The position numbers were made by a program, and so were the translations under genes. DNA of 64,000 bases, taken from assembly GCF_008000895.1 (NCBI RefSeq), contig NZ_CP042823.1, positions 372,001 to 436,000 of the forward strand, in the 5' to 3' direction. Shown here piece by piece: positions 48,856 through 56,171 of the stretch. The notes beneath the pieces are model-generated. The model was not told the origin of the DNA and did not search any database. It saw only the letters and a program-made list of their open reading frames with translations. This DNA is from Methylobacterium sp. WL1. Its GTDB lineage: Bacteria > Pseudomonadota > Alphaproteobacteria > Rhizobiales > Beijerinckiaceae. How positions within the stretch are numbered: position 1 is the first letter of the stretch; the number at the start of each line of letters is the position of its first letter.

Positions 48856-49310
48856 GCGGCTAGGTCCCTGTCGCGTGCTGCAGTGAGCAGCTCCTCCACG
48901 TTTATCTGGAGCAAGTCTGCGATCTTCTGGATCTCTGTTACTGTGAAATCGTGGTAACCCTGCTCCATGAGTGAGAGCTTGGCCCGGTTGGCGAAGGCGT
49001 GCTGCTTGCAGAACTCTTCGCTCTTCATCTCTGAGTTCAGCCGCGCCTCGGCGAGCTTGCGGCCGATGCGGACCTGGACCGGGCCGAGGATGGTCCGCTC
49101 CTGGTACTTCCGGTGGTAGTCGTGGCGCTGTCGTGGTCGTTGGGCGCGGCTGGCGTCGCGTTGCTTGCGCTCAGCCTCGGTCAGCGAGGCTGTGATGCGG
49201 GCCACATAGGTCCGCAGCGTGCTCTGCGTGTAGTTCGGCAATTCGTGGAAGATGTCATTGAGGCAATGACCCTTGAGGATCATCGCCTTGACGTTTTGTT
49301 TCGCGCTCAT
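48852..49310 (-). CDS. XRE-family helix-turn-helix regulator (candidate for the dispersed operators)
   Basis: The 152-residue protein has a Cro/CI-type helix-turn-helix in its C-terminal half (~80-146): VRIGRKLAEARLNSEMKSEE, KQHAFANRAKLSLMEQGYHD, EIQKIADLLQINVEELL. The N-terminal ~50 residues (VKAMILKGHCLNDIFHELPN, STLRTYVARI) look like a second small HTH-type region, and the linker is Arg/Gln-rich. It is the clearest sequence-specific DNA-binding candidate in the early region, so it may recognise the 15-bp palindrome; this is untested. It has no LexA-like protease domain, so it is not a typical lambda CI. Confidence 0.75.
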   Translation of the reverse strand: MSAKQNVKAMILKGHCLNDIFHELPNYTQSTLRTYVARITASLTEAERKQRDASRAQRPRQRHDYHRKYQERTILGPVQVRIGRKLAEARLNSEMKSEEFCKQHAFANRAKLSLMEQGYHDFTVTEIQKIADLLQINVEELLTAARDRDLAA

Positions 49311-49966
49311 GCTTCAGCGAGCCTCCGGTCGATCATGCGCTTGCGCGTGCCGTGGGCCGGGAAGCCGACGATGACCCCACGGGGCCGGGCGCGAGAGCAC
49401 AGGTTGCAGGTCGAGCAGGTGACCTGCTCGGCGTAGGTGGCCGGGCAGACCGCGATCTCGCGGCCGGCCGGGGTGCGGTGGCGGCCACGGCCGGCGTCGG
49501 ACGGCAGGACCGTCACGACGCTCATGTCCGGGGCCTCATCGAGCAGGGCGTCCGCATGGGCCGCGCTGTCGGTGGAGCAGTTGATGTGGAAGCCGAGCTT
49601 CCGAGCTTCTCGGTACGTTTCGTACTGACGGCCGTGGGTAAAGACAATCGCCTCGCGACCGCCATTGGCGCGGGCCAGGGCAAGCACGTCGTCGTGCGCC
49701 GGCGGCAGGTCGCCAGCGGTGCCGTAGCGCCAGCGGATCCGCTTCGGCAGCGCGCGGATCAAGTGGCACAGCTGCTCCAGCGTGACCTGGTTGACGGCGG
49801 TGCCGGCGGTTAAGGAGCGCCAGAAGATCGAGCCCGGACCGTGCTCGGCGTAGCAGCCGGCACCGCGCAGGCCGCAGGAGGTGGGGCAGGTCGCGGCAGA
49901 GGCCATGACGGAAGGCATTGGTCCGAGCTTGCGGTTCTGGGATGCACGGCGGAAGTGGAAGAACAT
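49307..49966 (-). CDS. Cysteine-rich phage protein (radical-SAM-like, DUF7227 type)
   Basis: The 219-residue protein matches a family common in phages: KLGPMPSVMASAATCPTSCG, then GAGCYAEHGP, RYGTAGDLPPAHDDV, INCSTDSAAHADALL, and CPATYAEQVTCSTCNLCSRA, ending GVIVGFPAHGT. The grouped cysteines suggest an iron-sulfur or zinc site. The family's role is not known to me. An operator copy lies inside the gene (49612-49626, encoding QYETY) and another just upstream of its start (49987). Confidence 0.75.
   Translation of the reverse strand: MFFHFRRASQNRKLGPMPSVMASAATCPTSCGLRGAGCYAEHGPGSIFWRSLTAGTAVNQVTLEQLCHLIRALPKRIRWRYGTAGDLPPAHDDVLALARANGGREAIVFTHGRQYETYREARKLGFHINCSTDSAAHADALLDEAPDMSVVTVLPSDAGRGRHRTPAGREIAVCPATYAEQVTCSTCNLCSRARPRGVIVGFPAHGTRKRMIDRRLAEA
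49612..49626. promoter_or_regulatory. Operator motif inside a gene (14 of 15)
   Basis: GGTACGTTTCGTACT lies within the cysteine-rich protein gene and encodes QYETYR on the minus strand. Confidence 0.6.
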
Positions 49967-49986
49967 GGTGATCCTCGCGAGCTGGC

Positions 49987-50001
49987 GGTACGTTTCGGAC
50001 C
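49987..50001. promoter_or_regulatory. Operator motif (14 of 15) between divergent genes
   Basis: GGTACGTTTCGGACC lies ~21 bases upstream of the cysteine-rich gene (minus) and ~100 bases before the HEPN gene (plus). It could control the early promoter and limit readthrough toward the insert. Confidence 0.7.
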
Positions 50002-50099
50002 GCGGGATTTGGAGGTGTGTCGGCCGCTGGGCTAACGGCGCTTGCTTGGCCTACCTATTTTTTCTAGTCTCTTGTATTAGCTACAATTGAGGGGTCGAA

Positions 50100-51083
50100 G
50101 TGGATACAAATATACCGAACCCCGACGAACTTGAACAAACGGCACTCCGCATATACTTTGTCGCATTCCACCAAGTACTAAATATTATTGATGACCTATT
50201 GAATAAACATCAATTGCTTCGGGCTAAATTGGACGGACGATCAATAGTTGCCATTTCGGATGCCGAAAATTCCCGAACAACCGAAGATAACAGCGATGAT
50301 ATCGCAGAATACATTCGCTTGGCTCAGCCTGATTTGCAATTAAGCTACACTCTGATTCAGCAAAGTCAAGAACTTGGCCTAAAGTCTATTATCTGCAGAG
50401 AAAGCCCTTTTCTTCTTTTACTTGGTTCCGATGTTCGCAGCTGGGGGCACGACAAAGATTTTGCTGATCTGAGAACAATTGATGCGGGCGATTTAATAAA
50501 AGTCGTGAATGCCATAAAACCAAACAAACTTGATGAAAAATTTTCGAATACGTTCAACGCTCTGCGACGAGGCCGGAACAAAATCAGCCACCTGGGGCAA
50601 TTCCGGGACCAGATTGATCCAATTTATCTGCTCGATATTTTGATCGATCAATATAGATCTCTCTATACCGATCGAACCTGGATCCAAGATTTATTATTGT
50701 TTGAAAGCTCCCATCGCCATACCATTTTTACCTCCGCCCACCTATCTGACCAGAATAGTGCTCTATCCACATACGCATCAGTCGAGGATGCAACCACTCT
50801 TGCACAGCAAAAATTCTTACTAGGGGCAAGCAAAAATTGCAAACTCTACCGCTGCCCCAAGTGTCATTCCGGTGATTATATGGGGTTAGAAATGGGTATT
50901 GGAAGGACCCTTGCAGTCGAACGGCGCTCAACCAAAGCAAGTTGTCTGATATGCCTCGAAGAATTCTCTATCAAATATAGGCAATGCATTTTCTGCCGTG
51001 AGCGCGTTGCTTTTATTGATAGAGGCGGCGACGAAGACATGTGTGGTTATTGTGGCGAGAAGTGGCGTGACCATCAGCCTTAA
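50100..51083 (+). CDS. HEPN-motif protein with two C-terminal zinc ribbons (putative defence RNase)
   Basis: The GTG at 50100 follows GAGGGG and gives 327 residues; TACAAT ~15 bases upstream of the start is a good -10 element. Residues ~10-200 are helical and contain RGRNKISHLG, an Rx4H HEPN motif (R159, H164) in the RN...H form used by HEPN ribonucleases. The C-terminus has four CxxC pairs (C252/C255, C282/C285, C296/C299, C315/C318), making two zinc ribbons. The gene is AT-rich, on the plus strand, ends at a convergent hairpin and lies next to rIIB/rIIA-like genes. It resembles abortive-infection or surveillance proteins in design; no named system is recognised. Confidence 0.65.
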   Translation: MDTNIPNPDELEQTALRIYFVAFHQVLNIIDDLLNKHQLLRAKLDGRSIVAISDAENSRTTEDNSDDIAEYIRLAQPDLQLSYTLIQQSQELGLKSIICRESPFLLLLGSDVRSWGHDKDFADLRTIDAGDLIKVVNAIKPNKLDEKFSNTFNALRRGRNKISHLGQFRDQIDPIYLLDILIDQYRSLYTDRTWIQDLLLFESSHRHTIFTSAHLSDQNSALSTYASVEDATTLAQQKFLLGASKNCKLYRCPKCHSGDYMGLEMGIGRTLAVERRSTKASCLICLEEFSIKYRQCIFCRERVAFIDRGGDEDMCGYCGEKWRDHQP

Positions 51084-51091
51084 CCTACTTT

Positions 51092-51114
51092 CCCCGCCCG
51101 GACACCGGGCGGGG
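51092..51114. terminator. Bidirectional hairpin between the HEPN gene and rIIB-like gene
   Basis: CCCCGCCCGG and CCGGGCGGGG form a perfect 10-bp stem around ACA. It separates the convergent HEPN and rIIB-like genes. Confidence 0.7.
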
Positions 51115-51125
51115 TGCTGCGCCGG

Positions 51126-52220
51126 TCAGACCTCGTCGGCGAAGACGATGCGCTTGACGTAGCTGTTGAGGACGCCCTGCTCGCCGTCGTGCTCGGTCTG
51201 CAGGATCAGGCGGTAGTTGCAGCCCTCATCGACCCGGACAACCGGGTAGATGCCGGCCGGCGGCCAGCCGCCCTCGACGGTCTCGACCAGGTCGCCGACC
51301 TGGGCCAGGAGCGCCGGCTGCTCGACCAAAGCCTCCTCCCGCTCGTCTTCCTCCTCGGGTAGGTCGTCCGGCTCCTGCTCGTCCTCGACACCCTGGTCTT
51401 GATCGACCTCGTCGAGCGCGGCGTCGTTCGGCGCCGGGAGCTGCGAGCGGGGCGTGAGGACCGGGCGGCCGAGGATGGTGGCCGCGTAGTCCTCGTCCAG
51501 CTCGTCGATCACCTCGTAGGCGCAGATCCGCATCTTGGTGCCCTGGTAGGAGAAGGGCACGGAGACCACGTCGTGCGGCCACACGGCGATCAGCATGACC
51601 CGGTGCGCGTCCGAGCCGTAGTGGCTCTTCACGTAGTCCGGGGTGCCGACGTGCAGGCCGGTCGAGCAGCAGGCGTTCGGGTTGGCGTCGACCTTGTCCC
51701 GGTCCATGGCCGGCTTGTCGCCGATCATGTTTCGGAAGGTGCGGCCGGTGTGGCAGTCCATGTAGTCCTGGTTGACTGCCTTGTAGGCGACGAAGCGGCC
51801 GTCCTCCAGGAAGCCGAGCTGGCTCTTGTCGAGAAACACCGGCAGGCGCTCGATGGCGGCCTGGGTCGGGTTCTGCATGAGCGAGCCGAGCGCGTTCCAG
51901 AGCGGCGCGAAGGGCTCGCCGGCACGCTGGAACTCCAGAATGCGATCGACCCAGAGGCCGGTGAGCACCTGGCCCTTGAACACGATGTCCTGGCCGATGA
52001 ACGTGATGGCGCCGTAGCTGTCGCGCAGCAGCGCCTTGCGAACGTCGACCAGCGCCATGAGGTGCTCGGCGTCGTGGTCGCCCGGGGCCTGCAGCAGCTT
52101 GCGGGCCTCGTCGAAGCGCTCGTGCTCGCGGGTCAGCGAGTAGGGCTTGCCCTTCACGAAGAAGGTCAGCGACTGGTTGCAGATGGTGAAGGGAAGACGA
52201 GCAAGCGAGGTCATAGCCAT
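51126..52220 (-). CDS. rIIB: rIIB-like protein
   Basis: The ATG at 52220 gives 364 residues. The hallmark rIIB region is clear: FLDKSQLGFLEDGRFVAYKA, DYMDCHTGRTFRNMIGDKPA, VDANPNACCSTGLHVGTPDY, ending MRICAYEVIDELDEDY. A strongly acidic low-complexity stretch (~255-300, EDEQEPDDLPEEEDEREEAL) and a short KTR/SH3-like C-terminal domain follow. T4 rIIA and rIIB overcome exclusion by the lambda rex genes. It is downstream of rIIA with a hairpin and an operator between them. Confidence 0.88.
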   Translation of the reverse strand: MAMTSLARLPFTICNQSLTFFVKGKPYSLTREHERFDEARKLLQAPGDHDAEHLMALVDVRKALLRDSYGAITFIGQDIVFKGQVLTGLWVDRILEFQRAGEPFAPLWNALGSLMQNPTQAAIERLPVFLDKSQLGFLEDGRFVAYKAVNQDYMDCHTGRTFRNMIGDKPAMDRDKVDANPNACCSTGLHVGTPDYVKSHYGSDAHRVMLIAVWPHDVVSVPFSYQGTKMRICAYEVIDELDEDYAATILGRPVLTPRSQLPAPNDAALDEVDQDQGVEDEQEPDDLPEEEDEREEALVEQPALLAQVGDLVETVEGGWPPAGIYPVVRVDEGCNYRLILQTEHDGEQGVLNSYVKRIVFADEV

Positions 52221-52236
52221 ATCCTGTATGGTTGGT

Positions 52237-52251
52237 GGTACGAAATGGACA
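52237..52251. promoter_or_regulatory. Operator motif (12 of 15) before the rIIB-like gene
   Basis: GGTACGAAATGGACA lies 16 bases before the rIIB-like start. The start codon itself sits in CCATATCCTGTATGG (52217-52231), a variant of the second palindrome family. Confidence 0.5.
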
Positions 52252-52264
52252 ATGGAAGGCGGGC

Positions 52265-52288
52265 GCACCTGTCCCGTGGGACAGGTGC
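52265..52288. terminator. Hairpin between rIIA- and rIIB-like genes
   Basis: GCACCTGTCC and GGACAGGTGC form a perfect 10-bp stem around CGTG just after the rIIA-like stop. There is no T-run on the minus strand, so it may only reduce readthrough into rIIB. Confidence 0.6.
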
Positions 52289-52296
52289 ATTTGAGA

Positions 52297-54429
52297 CTAC
52301 TTGGCGATCAAACCGAAGTAGTGATCGATGGCCTTTTGACCTTCCTTTGTGAAGGTATAGCCGCCGTAACCGTGCCGGGCGTACTGCTGCCACTCGTTGT
52401 TGTTGAGGATCAGCGGCAGCATCGGATGGGTCTTCACGACGGCGTACCAGGCGTTCCGAACCGGCAGGGTCGGATCCTTGGCGACCGTCTTGAGATCGGT
52501 GCCGGTCAGTTCGAGGAGCACGGCCGCCAGGCGGTCGTGATCGTTGTCGTCGCGGACCAGGGTCTCACGAGCCTTCGACAGCGCGATCATCTCGTAGAAG
52601 GCGTCGCGCAGCTGCTGCGGAGCCATGCCGAGATCGACCTTGCGGTCGCGGATCTGGCGCAGCAGCTGCGGGAAGCTGCTGTCGTTCCAGGGGATCGTCG
52701 GGGCGACCTGGGTCGGGTCGATCGCCTCGTCGAGCAACTCGACCAGGTGGTCTCCAAGGGAGATCCAATGGTCCAGCGGAGCCTCGTCCTCGCCCAGCAC
52801 GACGCAGGTCATGCCGCTGCCGATCTTGTCTTCGAGGCCGTTCTTGCGCATCCGCCGCAGGATGCTCAGCAGCGGGTCGTTGTAGCGGTCGTTGAACTCA
52901 CGGGTCTCACCCTCGAAGGACAGGGTGTAGGTGAGCTTCTTCCCGCGGCCGGCGATCCGCACGTAGAGCAGCTCGTCGTCGTGATCGACCAGCTCCTGCC
53001 AGGTGGCGCAGGACGCCAGGTCCATGACCTTGCGGCGCTTGACGCTCTCGGGCCGCTTCTCCCGCTTGCCACGCTCCTGCTTCGGCAGCTTGATGTCGTC
53101 GAGCAGGACGTAGTCCGGGTTGCCCATCCGCTGCAGGGCGTAGGGCAGCTCGGGACGCTTGCACCGGACCCACAGCAGCTTCTGGTCGATGAGGCCAGCC
53201 AGCTCCAGGCGCTCCAGGGAGCGGCTGGTGTTGTGCTGAATGACGATCGTGCGATCCTGCAGCTCGGCCGGGTTGATGGTCCAGTCCGCCTTGAACGGCA
53301 CCGGGGCGCCCGGGAAGGTGTTCCGGCCGCGCATCTCCGGCCATTTGGCCGCCTTCACGCAGCCGCTCGGGAACAGCTCGTCCTCGAAGCTGAAGCCGCG
53401 CCAGCCCAGCTCGCGGGCGACGTACCACTGGTTGCCGGGCAGCGTGCTGGCGATGTCGGTCGCCTTCCAGCGCGCCTGGAAGTAGGTATCGCAGGCGTCG
53501 ATCTGAGCCTTGGCCGACCGGGTCCAGTCGACCTTGTAGGCGTCGAACAGCGCCTGCAGCCCGGACTGGGTGCGGTCGTCGTACTGCAGGTTCTCACGCG
53601 AGGCGGACACCGAGATGGTGCCGATCTTGGCCTCGAACACGATGCAGGTCCCGGCGTCGATCATGTTCGTCGAGGGCATGTTGTAGGGGTCGATCGGGTA
53701 CATGACCGGGCCGAGCATGACCTGCGGGCCGTCGAACGGCACGCTCTCCTTGCGGTAGACGGTCCAGCCATCGCCCTTGCTCAGCACCCGCGGAGTGCCG
53801 AAGTCGACGGCCGGGGTGATGACCGGCCGGGGGTGGAACGACCACAGCACGGCCTTGGCGTGCTCGTGGAAGCGGTTGATGTCGCTCTCGCGGACCGGGA
53901 AGGAGATCTCCAGGCCGGTGCCGCGATCCTCGGCATCGAGCACCCACTCACCCAGGAACGAGATCTGGATTTTGCCGGCTTCGGACACGCCGATCGAGTA
54001 GACCCGGCGGAACCCGCGGAAGCGGGAGATGACGGTGAAGGAGCCGGCGCCGTCCGAGCGCATGAGGTAGGCGAGCGCGGCCTTCGAGCCGAAGCCCCAG
54101 CCGCCCACGGCGTCATCGTCGCCGTCCTTCGTGCTCTCGCCGATCTTGGCGTACTTGTTCATCATGAACGAGTGCGGCAGGCCCGGCCCGAAGTCGCGGA
54201 TCGTATACTGCGGGTTGAAGCGGGTCGGCAGCTCGATCTCGAACGGCTTCTTGGGGGGCGACACCTCCCAGGCGTTCGTGGCGTATTCCCGGACCGGGTA
54301 GACGATCTTGTCGGACACCATGCCGGTGAGCAGGGCGTAGACGATCTTCGCGTCGCCGCCGACGCCGGTCTGTTTGACCTGTTGCGCGCCTTCGCCAACG
54401 GTCTCGTTGAGAGCATGAACCATACGCAT
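52297..54429 (-). CDS. rIIA: rIIA-like protein (GHKL ATPase)
   Basis: The 710-residue protein (T4 rIIA has 725) begins with a histidine-kinase-like ATPase: KIVYPVREYATNAWEV (N box), TIRDFGPGLP (G1, DxGxG-like), and GGWGFGSKAALAYL (G2). Middle and C-terminal parts match no other family I know. Together with the rIIB-like gene downstream it forms an rII pair, which in T4 prevents prophage-triggered membrane collapse. An exact operator lies 24 bases upstream of its start, so it begins a regulated unit. Confidence 0.88.
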   Translation of the reverse strand: MRMVHALNETVGEGAQQVKQTGVGGDAKIVYALLTGMVSDKIVYPVREYATNAWEVSPPKKPFEIELPTRFNPQYTIRDFGPGLPHSFMMNKYAKIGESTKDGDDDAVGGWGFGSKAALAYLMRSDGAGSFTVISRFRGFRRVYSIGVSEAGKIQISFLGEWVLDAEDRGTGLEISFPVRESDINRFHEHAKAVLWSFHPRPVITPAVDFGTPRVLSKGDGWTVYRKESVPFDGPQVMLGPVMYPIDPYNMPSTNMIDAGTCIVFEAKIGTISVSASRENLQYDDRTQSGLQALFDAYKVDWTRSAKAQIDACDTYFQARWKATDIASTLPGNQWYVARELGWRGFSFEDELFPSGCVKAAKWPEMRGRNTFPGAPVPFKADWTINPAELQDRTIVIQHNTSRSLERLELAGLIDQKLLWVRCKRPELPYALQRMGNPDYVLLDDIKLPKQERGKREKRPESVKRRKVMDLASCATWQELVDHDDELLYVRIAGRGKKLTYTLSFEGETREFNDRYNDPLLSILRRMRKNGLEDKIGSGMTCVVLGEDEAPLDHWISLGDHLVELLDEAIDPTQVAPTIPWNDSSFPQLLRQIRDRKVDLGMAPQQLRDAFYEMIALSKARETLVRDDNDHDRLAAVLLELTGTDLKTVAKDPTLPVRNAWYAVVKTHPMLPLILNNNEWQQYARHGYGGYTFTKEGQKAIDHYFGLIAK

Positions 54430-54452
54430 TGGAGATCTCCTGAGAGCTGAGT

Positions 54453-54467
54453 GGTACGTTTCGTACC
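54453..54467. promoter_or_regulatory. Exact copy of the 15-bp phage operator motif
   Basis: GGTACGTTTCGTACC lies 24 bases upstream of the rIIA-like start codon, with GGAGATC between them as the ribosome site. Confidence 0.8.
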
Positions 54468-54520
54468 GCTTGGGGTCAACACAAATCAGTGCTGATGTAT
54501 GGGTTATTTGCAGTTGACGG

Positions 54521-54775
54521 TCAGATTTCGACCGTATCTAATGCGGCGCGCCGCGCTTTGAGTTCGCGGAGAGCCTGGTTGCGAGCGAACAGCGCCAGTC
54601 TTTGGTCGCGCGGAGCCTCGGGCTTATTTGCCCCTTGCTCGCGTAACTCTGCGATGTTGCGGGAAATGCGGCGGATATAGTTCTCGCACTCTTCGAGTGT
54701 TTCGACATCCGCCGCCGTCTTCGTGCGAGCACGGTCGATCCAGAAGACCTGCGCTTTACCCAAGACCGTCCCCAT
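54521..54775 (-). CDS. Small coiled-coil protein
   Basis: The ATG at 54775 gives 84 residues (MGTVLGKAQVFWIDRARTKT...), a highly charged helical protein (ECENYIRRISRNIAELREQG; RLALFARNQALRELKARRAA). It overlaps the upstream gene by 20 bases. Function unknown. Confidence 0.5.
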   Translation of the reverse strand: MGTVLGKAQVFWIDRARTKTAADVETLEECENYIRRISRNIAELREQGANKPEAPRDQRLALFARNQALRELKARRAALDTVEI

Positions 54776-55397
54776 CTCGATACGTGATCGGGAAGACCGC
54801 GCGGACGCCCTGGAGCGACGCACGGGCTTCCGCCTCGGTGTCGAACAGATACAGGAACAGCCCGCGCTCCGCAGCATACTCCTTGCCGCCGACGACCTGC
54901 TTGCCGGCCTCGTTGAGCTTGCGGTCGTACATCCGCAGCCACTTCGTGACCTCGGGGTTCACCTCGAACACGTCGATCGCCCACTCGTTTCTCTCGCTGA
55001 CCCGGCCGTTCTTGAGCCGGATCCCGGTCGAGCGCTCATCCTCGATCTGGATCAGCAGCTGGCCGGTGCCGTCGAGGTCCCAGTCCAGGATCTGGACGGC
55101 GCGGCCGTCCCGGGTCCGGTACTCGCGCCCGGGGCGCAGGGTGCGGGACACGTACTGGGTGTCCTCCGGCCGGCGGGCGATGATGTTCTCGCCGGGCACG
55201 CCGTCAAGGGTGATGTCGTGGACGGAGATCACGCCGGTCTGCAGGTCCTCGACCGAGAAGACGGTCGCGGTGCTCTCCTGGTCCATGATCTCGGTGGCGA
55301 AGCAGGCGGCCTCATGTGGAGAGGCGGCGTCGATCTCGACGGCCCAGTCGACGCGGAAGCGCTTGGGCTGGGTGGGGAGGGGGGTGTGTGCGTTCAT
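54756..55397 (-). CDS. Early protein, unknown function
   Basis: The 213-residue protein begins MNAHTPLPTQPKRFRVDWAV and has two repeating features: a segment EIDAASPHEAACFATEIMD with the HEAA pattern of small RNA/protein-binding helical modules, and a C-terminal segment FDTEAEARASLQGVRAVFP. The centre is beta-rich (ISVHDITLDGVPGENIIARR; AVQILDWDLDGTGQLLIQIE). It is conserved in style but not recognised. Confidence 0.55.
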   Translation of the reverse strand: MNAHTPLPTQPKRFRVDWAVEIDAASPHEAACFATEIMDQESTATVFSVEDLQTGVISVHDITLDGVPGENIIARRPEDTQYVSRTLRPGREYRTRDGRAVQILDWDLDGTGQLLIQIEDERSTGIRLKNGRVSERNEWAIDVFEVNPEVTKWLRMYDRKLNEAGKQVVGGKEYAAERGLFLYLFDTEAEARASLQGVRAVFPITYRDGDGLG

Positions 55398-55408
55398 GAC
55401 TGTTCCTG

Positions 55409-55651
55409 TCAGGCTGTACCGTCACGGACGGCGATGAGCGCGTCGATCACGTCGTCGAGCGCGGTGAAGGGGACGGAGAGGCGGGCGGCGCCGGAGCGCC
55501 GGCCCTTGGAGACGAGGGCGGTGAGGTGAGCCTCGCCGCCCCACGCCTCGACGATGATGCCGTGGCCCTGCATCACCCCGTTGCGGCCGTAGTGGCCGCT
55601 CTCGGTCGGGCGAGCGAAGGGGCAGATCTGTTGGTGGGGGCGCTTAGCCAT
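55409..55651 (-). CDS. Small early protein, unknown function
   Basis: The 80-residue protein (MAKRPHQQICPFARPTESGHYGRNGVMQGHG...) includes a GRRSGAARLSVPFTALDDVIDALI C-terminus, best read as GRRSGAARLSVPFTA followed by a helix. It overlaps the upstream gene by 8 bases. No family is recognised. Confidence 0.55.
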   Translation of the reverse strand: MAKRPHQQICPFARPTESGHYGRNGVMQGHGIIVEAWGGEAHLTALVSKGRRSGAARLSVPFTALDDVIDALIAVRDGTA

Positions 55652-55895
55652 GGTCGTGCGCCCCGTGGACCGCGTCGTAGAGCGCGGCCTGCTGCGCGGC
55701 GGTGAGCTGGGCGAGCACGCAGCGCTCGCGCTTGGTCACGGCCTCGTGGATCCGGTAGCTCGGCGGCCAGCCCGGATCGCCGCCGTAGAGCGGGTTGTAG
55801 AAGGGCGCGCAGCCCGGGATGCGGTCGTATTCGATGGCGAGGCAGTGCTCGCCGGTGGGGTCGCGCGGGTCGGCGACCGTGGTGCGGTGGGTCAT
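55644..55895 (-). CDS. Small early protein, unknown function
   Basis: The ATG at 55895 gives 83 residues (MTHRTTVADPRDPTGEHCLA...YNPLYGGDPGWPPSYRIHEA). The longer frame upstream reads through the operator palindrome and is rejected. It is first in a unit controlled by the 27-bp palindrome at 55915-55941. Confidence 0.55.
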   Translation of the reverse strand: MTHRTTVADPRDPTGEHCLAIEYDRIPGCAPFYNPLYGGDPGWPPSYRIHEAVTKRERCVLAQLTAAQQAALYDAVHGAHDHG

Positions 55896-55914
55896 CGTCG
55901 TTCCTCGTGAGCTG

Positions 55915-55941
55915 GGCCACGGTACGAAGCGTACCGTGGCC
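55915..55941. promoter_or_regulatory. Extended operator palindrome (27 bp)
   Basis: GGCCACGGTACG and CGTACCGTGGCC are separated by AAG, making 12-bp arms; the core GGTACGAAGCGTACC (55921-55935) matches the operator at 14 of 15 positions. It could bind the regulator and also fold as a hairpin in the message. Confidence 0.75.
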
Positions 55942-55953
55942 ATATCCGATATG
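55941..55953. repeat. Second palindrome family, exact 13-bp copy
   Basis: CATATCCGATATG adjoins the extended operator. The same 13-bp palindrome (read on the other strand) occurs at 21727-21739 and 32859-32871. Confidence 0.5.
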
Positions 55954-55976
55954 TCTGTCGGATCAGGGGGTTAGGG

Positions 55977-56171
55977 TTAGAACCCGAAGACGTTGCCGAG
56001 CGACTGGAGGACCCAGGCGTTCAGGCCACAGATCAGGGCGGCGAAGCCGGTGCCGGCCCAGAGCCTGGTGCCAAGCTCGCTGTCGCCGAAGGCTGTGCCG
56101 GCGATGCCGAGCAGCAGGAAGGCGTTGGACAAGGCCCAAGCCGCGTAGCTGAGCGCCAGGATGATGCTCAC
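55977..56171 (-). CDS. Small membrane protein
   Basis: The 64-residue protein has two membrane helices: SIILALSYAAWALSNAFLLL and LWAGTGFAALICGLNAWVL. Its ATG overlaps the stop of the upstream gene. Small membrane proteins in early operons may alter the host envelope; the role is unknown. Confidence 0.6.
   Translation of the reverse strand: MSIILALSYAAWALSNAFLLLGIAGTAFGDSELGTRLWAGTGFAALICGLNAWVLQSLGNVFGF

Noticed and set aside
54519..54533. GGTCAGATTTCGACC as another operator copy
   Set aside because: It matches the consensus at only about 10 positions, below the other sites, and lies at the end of a coding region.
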